Shown one piece after another: positions 8,445-17,001 of a DNA stretch of 64,000 bases. Source of the stretch: Roseateles sp049532965 (lineage in GTDB: Bacteria; Pseudomonadota; Gammaproteobacteria; Burkholderiales; Burkholderiaceae_C); NCBI RefSeq assembly GCF_049532965.1, contig NZ_CP186694.1, positions 3,286,001 through 3,350,000 of the forward strand, in the 5' to 3' direction. Within the stretch, counting starts at the first letter, position 1; each line of letters starts with the position of its first letter. Both the position numbers and the translations under genes were made by a program. The notes below the pieces were generated by a model. That model was not told the origin of the DNA, did not search any database, and saw only the letters and a program-made list of their open reading frames with translations.

Positions 8445-9008
8445 TCAAGCCTTGCCGCCAGTGCCCTTCTTCAGCGCGGCAAGCGCGGCGAACGGGTTGG
8501 GACGCTCTTCGGCCGGGGCCTCGTCCTCCTCGACGTTGGCATGCGGCAACGGCTCGGGGCATTCTTCGTGGCGAGGAACGACGGGCAACTCCAGCAGCAG
8601 TTCGTCCTCGACCAGTTCGCGCAGGTCCAGGTTGCGGGCCAGCGCGAGCACGTCGTCGTCGGAGTCCATGTCCAGGTCGGCCGCCTGGTCCTCGTCCTTG
8701 ACGAAGCGGAACCAGCGCGACACCGCCAGATCCTCGCGCACCGGCTTCAGGCAGCGCTGGCAGGTCAGGTCGACCTGCGCCTCAGCGGACAGCTCAAGCC
8801 AGACCTGCGCGTCGCCGCCCTTCGGTGTGCGCAGTTCGCCCTTGGCGGACCATCGGACGGGCGGCCACTGCGCGGGATCGGATTCGGGCGCGGCCGACTC
8901 GGCCAGGCGCGGCAGGCTCTGGGCGGGCCAGTCGCCGTCGAGGGCGGCGCCCTCGCGGGCAAAGGCCTCGACATCGAGCTTCAACGGATCGAACGAACGC
9001 GTTTTCAT
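8445..9008 (-). CDS. yceD: YceD / DUF177 family protein
   Basis: Small protein conserved upstream of rpmF and linked by known biology to 23S rRNA maturation and ribosome assembly. 187 residues from the ATG at 9008. The two family cysteines are in LTCQRCLKPVRE, followed by the acidic central region (DEDQAADLDMDSDDD) and RNLDLRELVEDELLLELPVVPRH. The C-terminus ends PNPFAALAALKKG, as usual for the family. It is transcribed away from maf, the two starts being 50 bases apart, so a divergent promoter pair lies between them. Confidence 0.94.
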   Translation of the reverse strand: MKTRSFDPLKLDVEAFAREGAALDGDWPAQSLPRLAESAAPESDPAQWPPVRWSAKGELRTPKGGDAQVWLELSAEAQVDLTCQRCLKPVREDLAVSRWFRFVKDEDQAADLDMDSDDDVLALARNLDLRELVEDELLLELPVVPRHEECPEPLPHANVEEDEAPAEERPNPFAALAALKKGTGGKA

Positions 9009-9058
9009 GGGGCGCAAGTGTACGAGCCGCCCCTCCCCCGATGGGAGAATCCCGCCCC

Positions 9059-9673
9059 ATGACCGCCCTTCCCCGGCCCCTGCCCCGCCCGCTGATCCTG
9101 GGCTCGACCTCGCGCTACCGGCGGGAGCTGCTGGAGCGCCTCCGGCTGCCGTTCGAGACCGCCGCCCCGGACATCGACGAGACCCCGCATCCGGGCGAGT
9201 CACCGGAATCCCTCGCGCGCCGGCTGGCGCTCGCCAAGGCGCGCGCGGTCGCGGCGCGCTTCCCGGAAGCGCTGGTGATCGGCTCGGACCAGGTCGCGGA
9301 CCTCGATGGCCAGCCGCTCGGCAAGCCGGGCAGCCATGAGCGCGCCATCGAGCAATTGCGCGCGATGCGCGGCCGCACGGTCGTCTTCCACACGGCGCTG
9401 GCGGTGGTGTGCCGAGCCACCGGTTTCGAGGCCGAGGACCTGGCGCCCGTCCGCGTGCGCTTCCGCTCGCTGGGCGATGCGGAGATCGAGACCTACCTGC
9501 GCGCCGAGCAGCCCTATGACTGCGCCGGCAGCGCGAAGGCCGAGGGCCTGGGCATCACGCTGCTGTCCGCGATCGAGTCCGACGACCCGACCGCGCTGAT
9601 CGGCCTGCCGCTGATCCGCACGGCCGAGCTGCTGCGTCGCGGCGGGCTGGACGTGCTGAGCGCGCTCCGCTGA
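9059..9673 (+). CDS. Maf-family nucleotide pyrophosphatase (YceF type)
   Basis: House-cleaning enzyme that hydrolyses non-canonical or modified NTPs (m7GTP for the YceF subfamily). 204 residues. Maf hallmarks: LILGSTSRYRRELLERL at the N-terminus, the conserved ESLARRLALAKA and the catalytic-region motif VIGSDQVADLDG. YDCAGSAKAEGLG with LLSAIESDDPTALIGLP completes the fold. Substrate subclass is inferred from the position beside yceD and from SDQVA. It is divergent from yceD and 49 bases upstream of the next gene. Confidence 0.92.
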   Translation: MTALPRPLPRPLILGSTSRYRRELLERLRLPFETAAPDIDETPHPGESPESLARRLALAKARAVAARFPEALVIGSDQVADLDGQPLGKPGSHERAIEQLRAMRGRTVVFHTALAVVCRATGFEAEDLAPVRVRFRSLGDAEIETYLRAEQPYDCAGSAKAEGLGITLLSAIESDDPTALIGLPLIRTAELLRRGGLDVLSALR

Positions 9674-9722
9674 CGCTTCCGCAACCTCACCGTCCCCACC
9701 CCAAGAACGCTGAAAGCCTCCG

Positions 9723-10514
9723 ATGACCCGCGGCCGTCTTTTTCTTGTCCCCAATACGCTCGACTTCGGCATGGACGGCCAGGAGGTCGACCTGCGGGAG
9801 GTGCTGCCCGACGCCGTGCTGGCGTGTGCGGCCTCGATCACCCACTGGGCGGCGGAGAACGCCAAGACGACCCGCGCATTCCTGAAGCGCGTGGGCGCGA
9901 TCCATCCGCTGGCGGTTCCGCTCCAGGAGCAACGCATCCACGAACTCCCGCGCCCGCCGAAGGGCCGGGGGCCGGCCGCCAACGCCGCGACGGCCGCGGC
10001 CACCGAGGACAAGGCCTGGGCGGCGCTGCTGCAACCGGCGCTCGACGGCCACGATGTGGGCCTGATTTCTGAAGCCGGCATGCCGGCCGTGGCCGATCCG
10101 GGCGCGCGCCTGGTCGCGGCGGCTCATGCGGCGGGGGTGGAGGTCGTGCCACTCGTCGGGCCGAGCTCGCTGCTGATGGCGATCGCGGCCAGCGGCCTGA
10201 ACGGCCAGAGCTTCGCGTTCGTCGGCTATCTGCCGGTGGACACGGCGGCCCGTGCGGCGCGGCTCAAGGACCTGGAGAGCTGGTCCGCGCGCGAGCAGCA
10301 GACCCAGCTGATGATCGAGACGCCCTATCGCAACGGCGCGCTGCTGCAGGCGCTGCTGGCGACGCTGAAGCCGGGCACGCTGCTGTCGGTCAGTTGTGGC
10401 CTGAGCCTGAAGGACGCCTGGACGCACTCGGCGTCCGTCGCGCAATGGCGCCAGGCGCCGAAGTCACTGCCGGACAAGGTGCCGGCGGTGTTCGCGATCC
10501 TCGGCGCGCGCTGA
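9723..10514 (+). CDS. SAM-dependent methyltransferase, tetrapyrrole-methylase fold (RsmI-like)
   Basis: 263 residues. The fold is that of RsmI, the 16S rRNA C1402 ribose methyltransferase: RLFLVPNTLDFG at the start, DVGLISEAGMPAVADPGARLV in the SAM-binding area and VVPLVGPSSLLMAIAASGLNG. It carries an insertion or linker (GRGPAANAATAAATEDKA) and is probably a paralogue of RsmI, because a catalytic RsmI usually begins differently (LYVVATPIGN). Function beyond SAM methylation is not assigned. Its stop codon abuts the rhlE stop on the other strand. Confidence 0.85.
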   Translation: MTRGRLFLVPNTLDFGMDGQEVDLREVLPDAVLACAASITHWAAENAKTTRAFLKRVGAIHPLAVPLQEQRIHELPRPPKGRGPAANAATAAATEDKAWAALLQPALDGHDVGLISEAGMPAVADPGARLVAAAHAAGVEVVPLVGPSSLLMAIAASGLNGQSFAFVGYLPVDTAARAARLKDLESWSAREQQTQLMIETPYRNGALLQALLATLKPGTLLSVSCGLSLKDAWTHSASVAQWRQAPKSLPDKVPAVFAILGAR

Positions 10515-12017
10515 TCAGGACTCGCTGTCCGCCGTGACCGGCGGCTTCTTGGCGCCGAACAGCGCGGCGACCTTCTTCTTGGCCTTGATGTTGGACGACA
10601 GGCCGCGCGGCGCATTGGCCGGGGCCTTCTCCCAGGACGGCGCCTCGCTGCGTTCGGTCGCCTCATAGGGCTTGTCGAACAGCGGGTCGTAGGCCTGACG
10701 CTGCGGCGCGCGGGCCGGCGCGTACGAGCCAAAGGCCTCGTCGCGGCGATCCTCGCGCTCTCGGCGGTGGTCGCGGCGCTCGCCGCGGTCCTCGCGGTCA
10801 CCGCCGCGATCGCTGCGCTCAGGGCGATCACCCCGATCGAAGCGGCGGCGCGCGTCTTCCAGCTCCAGCGGCTCCAGGTCCAGCTTGCGCTTGATGAGCT
10901 TCTCGATCTCGCCGACGAGGCGCGCGTCCGCCTTCGTCACCAGCGTGAAAGCCAGGCCCGACGCGCCCGCGCGGCCGGTGCGGCCGATGCGGTGCACGTA
11001 GTCCTCGGCGTTGAACGGCACGTCGAAGTTGAAGACGGCCGGCAGATCGGCGATGTCCAGGCCGCGGGCGGCGACGTCGGTGGCAACCAGCAATTCGACT
11101 TCACCGCGCTTGAACGCCTCGAGCGACTTGAGGCGCTCATCCTGCGACTTGTCGCCGTGCAGCGCCGCAGTCTTCAGGCCGTCGCGCTCGAAGGCGCGCG
11201 CCAGGCGCGCCGCGCCGAGCTTCGAGTTCACGAACACGATGGACTGCGTGATCTCGCGCTGGCGCAGCAGCTGCTTGATCGCGGCGCGCTTGTCGTCGTC
11301 ATCGACGCTGAAGAAGCGCTGCTCGACGGTGGAGGCGGTCGCGTTCGGGCGAGCGACCTCGACCAGCTCCGGCTCCTGCAGGTAGCTCTGCGCGAGCTTC
11401 TTGATCTCCGGCGAGAAGGTGGCGGAGAACAGCAGCGTCTGGCGGGCCTTGGGCAGGTAGCTCAGGATGCGCTGCAGGTCGGGCAGGAAGCCGATGTCCA
11501 GCATGCGGTCCGCCTCGTCGAGCACGACGTACTCGACGTGGTTGAGCACGGCGTTCTTGGCTTCGATGTGGTCGAGCAGGCGGCCCGGCGTGGCGATCAG
11601 CACCTCGACGCCGGCCTTGAGCTGCAGCGTCTGGGGCTTCATGTCGATGCCGCCGAAGACGCAGGCCACGCGCAGCTGGGTGTGCTTGGCGTAGGCCTTG
11701 ACGTTGTTGGCGACCTGGTCGGCGAGCTCCCGGGTCGGGGCCAGCACGAGCGCGCGCACCGGATGGCGGGCGGGGGACATGGAGGCGTTCTCATGCTTGA
11801 GCATGCGCTGCAGCAGCGGGATCGAGAACGCGGCGGTCTTGCCGGTGCCGGTCTGAGCGGCGCCCATCACATCGCGGCCGGACAGCACGATCGGGATCGC
11901 CTTGGCCTGGATGGGGGTCATCGTCGCGTAGCCTTGGTCGGCGACGGCGCGCAGGAGCTTGGGGTCCAGCGGCAGCGTGTCGAAACGCGGGCTTGGCGTC
12001 GGGGTGGTGTCGGTCAT
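10515..12017 (-). CDS. rhlE: DEAD-box ATP-dependent RNA helicase, RhlE type
   Basis: 500 residues. Ordered helicase motifs: Q motif (MTPIQAKAIP), motif I AQTGTGKT, Ia PTRELA, II DEAD, III SAT, then VATDVAARGLDI and VI HRIGRTGRAG. After about residue 390 comes a charged Arg/Asp/Gly-rich tail (DRGDRPERSDRGGDREDRG) typical of RhlE and thought to bind RNA. It probably remodels rRNA precursors or mRNA in the cytoplasm. It is convergent with the methyltransferase gene, with no spacer. Confidence 0.95.
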   Translation of the reverse strand: MTDTTPTPSPRFDTLPLDPKLLRAVADQGYATMTPIQAKAIPIVLSGRDVMGAAQTGTGKTAAFSIPLLQRMLKHENASMSPARHPVRALVLAPTRELADQVANNVKAYAKHTQLRVACVFGGIDMKPQTLQLKAGVEVLIATPGRLLDHIEAKNAVLNHVEYVVLDEADRMLDIGFLPDLQRILSYLPKARQTLLFSATFSPEIKKLAQSYLQEPELVEVARPNATASTVEQRFFSVDDDDKRAAIKQLLRQREITQSIVFVNSKLGAARLARAFERDGLKTAALHGDKSQDERLKSLEAFKRGEVELLVATDVAARGLDIADLPAVFNFDVPFNAEDYVHRIGRTGRAGASGLAFTLVTKADARLVGEIEKLIKRKLDLEPLELEDARRRFDRGDRPERSDRGGDREDRGERRDHRREREDRRDEAFGSYAPARAPQRQAYDPLFDKPYEATERSEAPSWEKAPANAPRGLSSNIKAKKKVAALFGAKKPPVTADSES

Positions 12018-12060
12018 GGGCGCGGATTATCCTCCAAGGCCCCGAAAGACCCGGGAAACC

Positions 12061-12084
12061 ACCGATCCCAGTGCGTGGATCGGT
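12061..12084 (-). terminator. hairpin between the glycan-initiating transferase gene and rhlE
   Basis: Perfect 8-bp stem ACCGATCC (12061-12068) with GGATCGGT (12077-12084) and an 8-base loop, extendable by one G-C pair. On the minus strand it comes 17 bases after the transferase stop and is followed by GGTTTCCC, so the U-tract is short. It may separate the transferase gene from rhlE downstream. Confidence 0.45.
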
Positions 12085-12101
12085 GTGGAATCAGAGAGAA
12101 A

Positions 12102-13226
12102 TCAGAGGGGTGTGCGGTCGGTCAGCTTGCGCTGGTCGCCGCGGAAGACCATCCACTTCGGGGTGCGGAAGCGCACGATGCGCCAGTACAGCGCCACGTA
12201 GGTGATGCCGAACAGCACCATGCAGCCGGCGATCATCGGCGTCGAATCCCAGAACAGCAGCGCCGGAGCGAGCGACGAGATGCACAGCGTCCAGAGATAG
12301 GGGGCGGTCATCGAGTTGCGGCGCGTCATCAGCCGCGCGTCGCGGGCGCCGATGGCCCACCGCATCAGGCGGCGATAGATCAGCGAGTGCAGGTGGATGC
12401 CGTCCGGATCGCCAGGATTGGTGTTGCGCAGGAAGCGGCGGCGGTAGATGGAGAAGACGGTCTCGAAGACGGGGTAGATGCACACCATCAGCGCGAACAG
12501 CGGCGAGACCTGCGGATGGCGGTGGATCAGCAGGATGCCGATCTCGGCCAGGAAGAAGCCCATGAAGTACGCGCCGCCGTCGCCGAGGAAGATCAGGCCG
12601 GCGGGGTAGTTCCAGACGAAGAAGCCGAGGATGGCGCCGACGCCGGCCAGGGCCCAGAGGGCGAGTTCGGTGTCGCCGACCTGGTAGGCGACGTAGGCGA
12701 AGGTCAGCAGCATCAGGCTGACGCACATCGAGGACAGGCCGTTGAAGCCGTCGATGATGTTGACCGAGTTCGCGACACCGGCGACGGTGAAGACGGTGGC
12801 GATGACGGCGCCGACGGTGGTGGCGACGAGGAAGTCCAGGCCGGGGATGTCGGTGCGGGTGATCATCGCGCCGAGCAGCCAGCAGCCCAGGCCGGCGGAG
12901 ATGGCGGTGGCGATGAGGCGCTCGCGGGGGGAGACCTTCTTGGTGAAGTCCTCGATCAGGCCGGCGGCGAAGGCGGGGACGCCGCTCAGGAGCAGGAGCG
13001 CGCCGGTCTTGGCCTGCGGGTGCTTCAGGAGGACGGCCGCCGCGACCATGCCGGCGAGCCCGAGGAAGATGCCCACGCCGCCGATGCGCGGCACGGGGCG
13101 GGCGTGGAACTTCTGCGGGCCGGACAGGTCGTGGTCGGCGGAGAGGTGCCCGTGTACGGTCGACGAGTGCACGACGTAGAGCGTGACGACCGCCGCGAGT
13201 ACGAACGGGATGAGCAAATACAACAT
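12102..13226 (-). CDS. polyprenyl-phosphate sugar-1-phosphate transferase (WecA/TagO-like, GT4 PNPT)
   Basis: Integral membrane enzyme that starts a glycan by moving a sugar-1-phosphate from a UDP-sugar to undecaprenyl phosphate. 374 residues from the ATG at 13226; upstream in-frame codons lack coding character. Family motifs: DLSGPQKFHARPVPRIGGVG near the N-terminus, NIIDGFNGLSSM (catalytic Asp region), IFLGDGGAYFMGF and the cytoplasmic HR element LIHRHPQVSP. About ten hydrophobic segments are visible. It is divergent from the export gene at 13371, so the two likely share a regulatory region and serve the same polysaccharide. Confidence 0.92.
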   Translation of the reverse strand: MLYLLIPFVLAAVVTLYVVHSSTVHGHLSADHDLSGPQKFHARPVPRIGGVGIFLGLAGMVAAAVLLKHPQAKTGALLLLSGVPAFAAGLIEDFTKKVSPRERLIATAISAGLGCWLLGAMITRTDIPGLDFLVATTVGAVIATVFTVAGVANSVNIIDGFNGLSSMCVSLMLLTFAYVAYQVGDTELALWALAGVGAILGFFVWNYPAGLIFLGDGGAYFMGFFLAEIGILLIHRHPQVSPLFALMVCIYPVFETVFSIYRRRFLRNTNPGDPDGIHLHSLIYRRLMRWAIGARDARLMTRRNSMTAPYLWTLCISSLAPALLFWDSTPMIAGCMVLFGITYVALYWRIVRFRTPKWMVFRGDQRKLTDRTPL

Positions 13227-13370
13227 GGGGCGGCAGTGTAACGAGCGGCATCCCGAACAAGGGCGGTTTTGGCGCAACAGCGCTGCCATAGAATGCCGCG
13301 CTGGCCGCTCCGGCGCCTCGATCACGGGGATGCCGCGCGCGGCCGCAGTTCATCTGAGACGAGATCACGC
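13227..13370 (+). promoter_or_regulatory. divergent promoter region of the polysaccharide locus
   Basis: 144 bases between the divergent transferase and export-protein genes, so outward promoters are expected. On the plus strand TAGAAT (about 13289) is a possible -10, with TTTTGG 16 bases upstream as a poor -35. On the minus strand TACACT (about 13235-13240) is a possible -10. No clear operator is seen. The elements are weak matches and the call rests mainly on gene arrangement. Confidence 0.35.
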
Positions 13371-15422
13371 ATGGAACTTCGCGCCCAACGCGCCCTTCAG
13401 CCGGTGTCCACGACGACTCGAGCACGCCCCTCCTTCCACAAGCCAGCACTGGCGCTGCTGACGGCTTGCCTGATGGCGACGTCGGCGGTGGCGCAGGTGA
13501 CGGGGAGCAGTCAGACCTCCTCTTCCTCGGACAGCACCAGCGACCTCGGCGGTCCGGTGCGGCTGAATTCGACGAACAACCGGTCCATGCAGGACAGTTC
13601 GGCGTCGACAACGCAGCAGACGAGTGACCAGCGCGTCCGGAAGAACAAGTACGTGCCGGGCGAGTTCGAGCTTTACGTCAACAAGCTCCAGGGCATCGAC
13701 CTGAAGGACCCGGACGTCATTGACCAGCTCAAGCGGGCGGAGTTCGACATCTACGAGCCGACCCAGCGCACGCAGCAGCCGCAGCAGCCGGCGGTGGGCA
13801 CGGCCAAGCTGGTCACGCCGGACATGGTGATTCGCCGCCTGGGCGCCGACATGATCCTGGACGAGCAGCGCGGTCCGAACGGTGAAGCGGATGGTCCGCG
13901 CCAGGCGCCGGCGGATTACCTGATCGGCATCGGCGATGAACTGCAGGTCACCATCTGGGGCTCGGTGGACGCCGACCTGCGCCTGACTGTCGACCGCGCC
14001 GGCCGCATCACCATTCCCCGCGTCGGCCCGGTGCTGGTGGCGGGCGTGCGCTACGGCGACCTCAACGATGTGGTGCGCGCGCGCGTCGCGCAGGTGTTCA
14101 AGAACTTCCAGGTCAGCACCTCGCTGGGCAAGCTGCGGACCATCCGGATCTACGTGACCGGCTTCACCGCGAAGCCGGGCGCCTATACCGTCAACAGCCT
14201 GGCGACGATCGTCAATGGCCTGATTCGCGCCGGCGGACCGTCGGCGGCGGGCAGCTTCCGCCAGATCGAGCTGCGCCGCAACGGCCAGGTGGTCGCGAAC
14301 TTCGACGCCTACGACCTGCTGCTCAAGGGCGACAAGGCCAGCGACCGCGCGCTCCAGGCCGAGGATGTCATTCACATTGGCCCGATCGGTCCGCAAGTGG
14401 CGATGCTCGGCAGCGTGAACAAGCAGACCATCGTCGAACTGAAGCCCGGCGAAACGCTGGACGACGTGCTGCGCATGGCGGGCGGCTTCAGCACCGTGGC
14501 CGACCGCTCGCGCGTGTCGATCGAGCAGCTCAGCGATCGCAACGATCGCCGGGTCCGTGAACTGCAGTTGCCGGCCGACTTGAAGACGGTCGCATCGAAT
14601 GGCGACGTGATCCGTGCCTTCAGCAGCGTGAACACGGCACTGCCGCTGTACAAGCAGTACAAGCGCGTGACGGTGGAAGGCGAGGTGGCGCGGCCCGGCG
14701 AGTACGTGCTGCCGCCGACCAGCACGCTGCCGGATGCGATTGCGGCGGCGGGCGGCCTGACGCCGCAGGCGTATGTCTTCGGCACGGACTTCTCGCGCGA
14801 GAGCGTCCGTCAGTCGCAGCAGGAAAACTACGACCGCGCGCTGCGGGACCTGGAGACCGAGTTCACCAAGTACAGCAGCACGCAGCGGTCGACCACGGCC
14901 GACGAAGCGGCAGCGAACACGCAACGCGCGGCAGCGAGCGAGCGGCTGGTTCAGCGCCTGCGCGCCGTGCGTCCGACCGGACGGGTGGTGCTGCAACTGG
15001 AATCGGACACGAAGCAGTTGCCCACCTTGACCGTCGAAGATGGGGACCGGCTGCTCATTCCGGCCAAGCCGACGACGGTGGGCGTGTTCGGCAGCGTGTT
15101 CAATTCGGGCAGCTTCCTGCTGCGCGACGGCTCGTCGGTGGATGACGTCATGAAGCTGGCCGGCGGTCCGACTCGCGGCGCTGACGCCGGGGGCGTCTTC
15201 GTGATTCGCGCGAACGGCACGGTCGTGAGCGCGCGGCAGTCGAGCAGCGGCTGGCTGGGCTTCGGCTCCGGGCTGGCGAGCCTGCCGGCGTTGCCTGGGG
15301 ATACGGTGTTCGTCCCAGAAGAAATGAACAAGACGACGTTCATCCAGGACGCGAAGGACTGGACGCAGATCCTGGCCAACTTCGGTCTGGGCGTGGCGGC
15401 GTTGAAGACGATCCGGGATTGA
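13371..15422 (+). CDS. outer-membrane polysaccharide export protein (Wza/KpsD type) with SLBB domains
   Basis: 683 residues. A long Arg-rich N-terminus then LALLTACLMATSAVAQ is a probable signal peptide, cleaved near residue 41; no lipobox is evident. A Ser/Thr-rich linker is followed by the poly-export domain (about residues 180-260: DYLIGIGDELQVTIWGSVDA, TIPRVGPVLVAGVRYGDL). At least three SLBB-type segments follow: YVTGFTAKPGAYTVNS, VTVEGEVARPGEYVLPP and VGVFGSVFNSGSFLLRDG. The architecture fits a large periplasm-spanning export channel of the KpsD-like branch more than short Wza. It begins the plus-strand half of the locus, and the co-polymerase gene follows at once. Confidence 0.92.
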   Translation: MELRAQRALQPVSTTTRARPSFHKPALALLTACLMATSAVAQVTGSSQTSSSSDSTSDLGGPVRLNSTNNRSMQDSSASTTQQTSDQRVRKNKYVPGEFELYVNKLQGIDLKDPDVIDQLKRAEFDIYEPTQRTQQPQQPAVGTAKLVTPDMVIRRLGADMILDEQRGPNGEADGPRQAPADYLIGIGDELQVTIWGSVDADLRLTVDRAGRITIPRVGPVLVAGVRYGDLNDVVRARVAQVFKNFQVSTSLGKLRTIRIYVTGFTAKPGAYTVNSLATIVNGLIRAGGPSAAGSFRQIELRRNGQVVANFDAYDLLLKGDKASDRALQAEDVIHIGPIGPQVAMLGSVNKQTIVELKPGETLDDVLRMAGGFSTVADRSRVSIEQLSDRNDRRVRELQLPADLKTVASNGDVIRAFSSVNTALPLYKQYKRVTVEGEVARPGEYVLPPTSTLPDAIAAAGGLTPQAYVFGTDFSRESVRQSQQENYDRALRDLETEFTKYSSTQRSTTADEAAANTQRAAASERLVQRLRAVRPTGRVVLQLESDTKQLPTLTVEDGDRLLIPAKPTTVGVFGSVFNSGSFLLRDGSSVDDVMKLAGGPTRGADAGGVFVIRANGTVVSARQSSSGWLGFGSGLASLPALPGDTVFVPEEMNKTTFIQDAKDWTQILANFGLGVAALKTIRD

Positions 15423-15427
15423 TCGAA

Positions 15428-16555
15428 ATGTCCAACAGCAGCTCATTCGACAGGTCGATCTCGACGGACACGCAAGACGGCATCGACGACGACGGCATCG
15501 CTCTCTCCGAGTTCGCCACCGCCTTACGACCGCATGCCGGGAAGATTGCCGCGTTGTCATTGGCGGTCGGTGTGATCGCCTATGGCATCTCACATCTCAT
15601 CACCCCGGTCTTCACTGCTCGCGCCGTCATCGTCAGTCCCCAACAGCAGCAGAACTCCGCAGCCGCGGCATTGGCCTCGCTCGGCGCCCTCGCCGGACTG
15701 GCCGGTGGCGGAGCGGTCAAGAGTCCCGCGGACCAGTACGTGTCCGTCATGCAAAGCGTGACCGTTGGCAATCGCGTCATTGATCGCTTCAAGCTGATGG
15801 ACGTCTACGAGGCGAAGTTCCGCATGGACGCGCTCAGGACTCTCGGCGACAACGTGCGGATAACGCCGGGCAAGAAGGACAACCTCATTGCCATCGAAGT
15901 CGACGACACGGATCCTGCACGGGCAGCTCAAATTGCCAACGCCTATGTCGACGAATTGCGGTGGGTGACCAAGAACCTCGCGCTCACAGAGGCCCAGCAG
16001 CGTCGCGTCTTCTTCCAGTCCCAAATGGAAGAGACCAAGAACGCGTTGCAAACGGCGCAGTTAGCAGTGCAAAAGACCGGCTTCACCGCCGGTGCGCTGA
16101 AGAGCGAACCGAAAGCGGCTGCCGAGGTGTATGCGCGCACCAAGGCAGAGATCGCCGCGGCGGAGGTTCGGCTTGGCGCGCTGCGCAAGACCTTGACGGA
16201 CAGCGCTCCGGAGATCCAGCAACAGACCGCGGCCTTGGCCAGCCTGCGAGTCCAGTTGAGCCAATTTGAGCGCCCCCTGGAGGCAAACAGCAACCAGGAC
16301 TACGTTTCGGCTTATCGAGAGTTCAAGTACCAGGAGGCGCTGTTCGAGATCTTCGCCAAGCAATTCGAGCTGGCGAAGATGGACGAGGCCCGGGACGGAA
16401 CCCTGATCCAGGTGCTTGATCCAGCGACGCCGCCCGAGCGGAAGAGCAAGCCGCGACGCGCCGCGATTGCGGTCGCTTCCACGGTGCTGGCAGCGTTGGC
16501 ATTCACGGTTTTCTTTGCCGCCCGGGAGTTGCGTCGGCGGCGCGTCGCTGCTTAG
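15428..16555 (+). CDS. Wzz-type polysaccharide co-polymerase / chain-length determinant
   Basis: Inner-membrane protein that sets polysaccharide chain length and links polymerase to export. 375 residues. TM1 (about residues 35-55, LSLAVGVIAYGISHLI) starts the Wzz domain; a periplasmic coiled-coil region (about residues 180-310, with repeated Glu/Gln/Leu) follows. The C-terminal Pro-rich motif DPATPPERKSKPRR leads into TM2 (AIAVASTVLAALAFTVFFAA). No Walker motifs or Tyr cluster follow, so it lacks the Wzc kinase domain. The ATG at 15428 is chosen; a TTG at 15419 would overlap the export gene. Confidence 0.9.
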   Translation: MSNSSSFDRSISTDTQDGIDDDGIALSEFATALRPHAGKIAALSLAVGVIAYGISHLITPVFTARAVIVSPQQQQNSAAAALASLGALAGLAGGGAVKSPADQYVSVMQSVTVGNRVIDRFKLMDVYEAKFRMDALRTLGDNVRITPGKKDNLIAIEVDDTDPARAAQIANAYVDELRWVTKNLALTEAQQRRVFFQSQMEETKNALQTAQLAVQKTGFTAGALKSEPKAAAEVYARTKAEIAAAEVRLGALRKTLTDSAPEIQQQTAALASLRVQLSQFERPLEANSNQDYVSAYREFKYQEALFEIFAKQFELAKMDEARDGTLIQVLDPATPPERKSKPRRAAIAVASTVLAALAFTVFFAARELRRRRVAA

Positions 16556-16591
16556 GCGGCGGGTCTGGTGGTCGGCCAACGTGTTAGAGTC

Positions 16592-16618
16592 GCACCCGTT
16601 CATCGTCTGAACGGGTGC
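16592..16618 (+). repeat. perfect 10-bp inverted repeat directly before the MarR-type gene
   Basis: GCACCCGTTC (16592-16601) pairs with GAACGGGTGC (16609-16618) around the loop ATCGTCT. The second arm ends four bases before the TTG start at 16623 and contains the only purine-rich ribosome-binding candidate (GGGTG). It could be a wzz terminator (but no T-tract follows), an RNA hairpin masking translation, or an operator for the regulator it precedes. Confidence 0.7.
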
Positions 16619-16622
16619 CTCA

Positions 16623-16979
16623 TTGACCGACCCCACGCCGTCTGAAAACGAACTCGACTACGCCCTGCTGCGGCAGTTGGAGGCCAAGACCGACAGCAAT
16701 CAACGCGACCTCGCCAAGCGGCTGGGGGTCAGCGTGGGCAAGATCAATTTCTGCCTGCGCGCGGTCATCGACCGGGGCTGGGTGAAGGTCAACAACTTCC
16801 GCCGCGCAGACAACAAGCTGGCCTACGCCTATCTGCTGACGCCGAGCGGCGCGGCCGCCAAGATGCGGATGGCCCGGAAGTTTCTCGCCATCAAGGAGCA
16901 AGAGTTCGAAGAGCTCCAGCGCGAGATCGATGCGCTCCGACATGAAGTGTCGGAAGGCGACGGCAACACGCCCGCGTAA
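16623..16979 (+). CDS. EPS-associated MarR-type winged-helix regulator
   Basis: 118 residues, starting at a TTG codon. An N-terminal winged-helix DNA-binding domain is visible: DYALLRQLEAKTDSNQRDLA, recognition-helix region KRLGVSVGKINFCLRAVIDR and wing GWVKVNNFRRADNKLAYAYL. The C-terminal helix (FLAIKEQEFEELQREIDALR) looks like a coiled-coil dimerisation element. It matches the small MarR-like family found in betaproteobacterial exopolysaccharide loci. It lies between the assembly genes and the nucleotide-sugar genes and probably controls this locus; direction and ligand are unknown. Confidence 0.88.
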   Translation: MTDPTPSENELDYALLRQLEAKTDSNQRDLAKRLGVSVGKINFCLRAVIDRGWVKVNNFRRADNKLAYAYLLTPSGAAAKMRMARKFLAIKEQEFEELQREIDALRHEVSEGDGNTPA

Positions 16980-17001
16980 GAGAAGAAGCAGGAATCAGGG
17001 A

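Noticed and set aside
10767..13241. Long plus-strand open frame opposite rhlE and the WecA-like gene
   Set aside because: It spans two well-supported genes and an intergenic hairpin on the other strand; composition is low-complexity and no ribosome-binding site is present.
13365..15593. Minus-strand open frame of 742 codons opposite the export-protein gene
   Set aside because: Codon-bias shadow; the plus strand has a signal peptide, poly-export and SLBB motifs.
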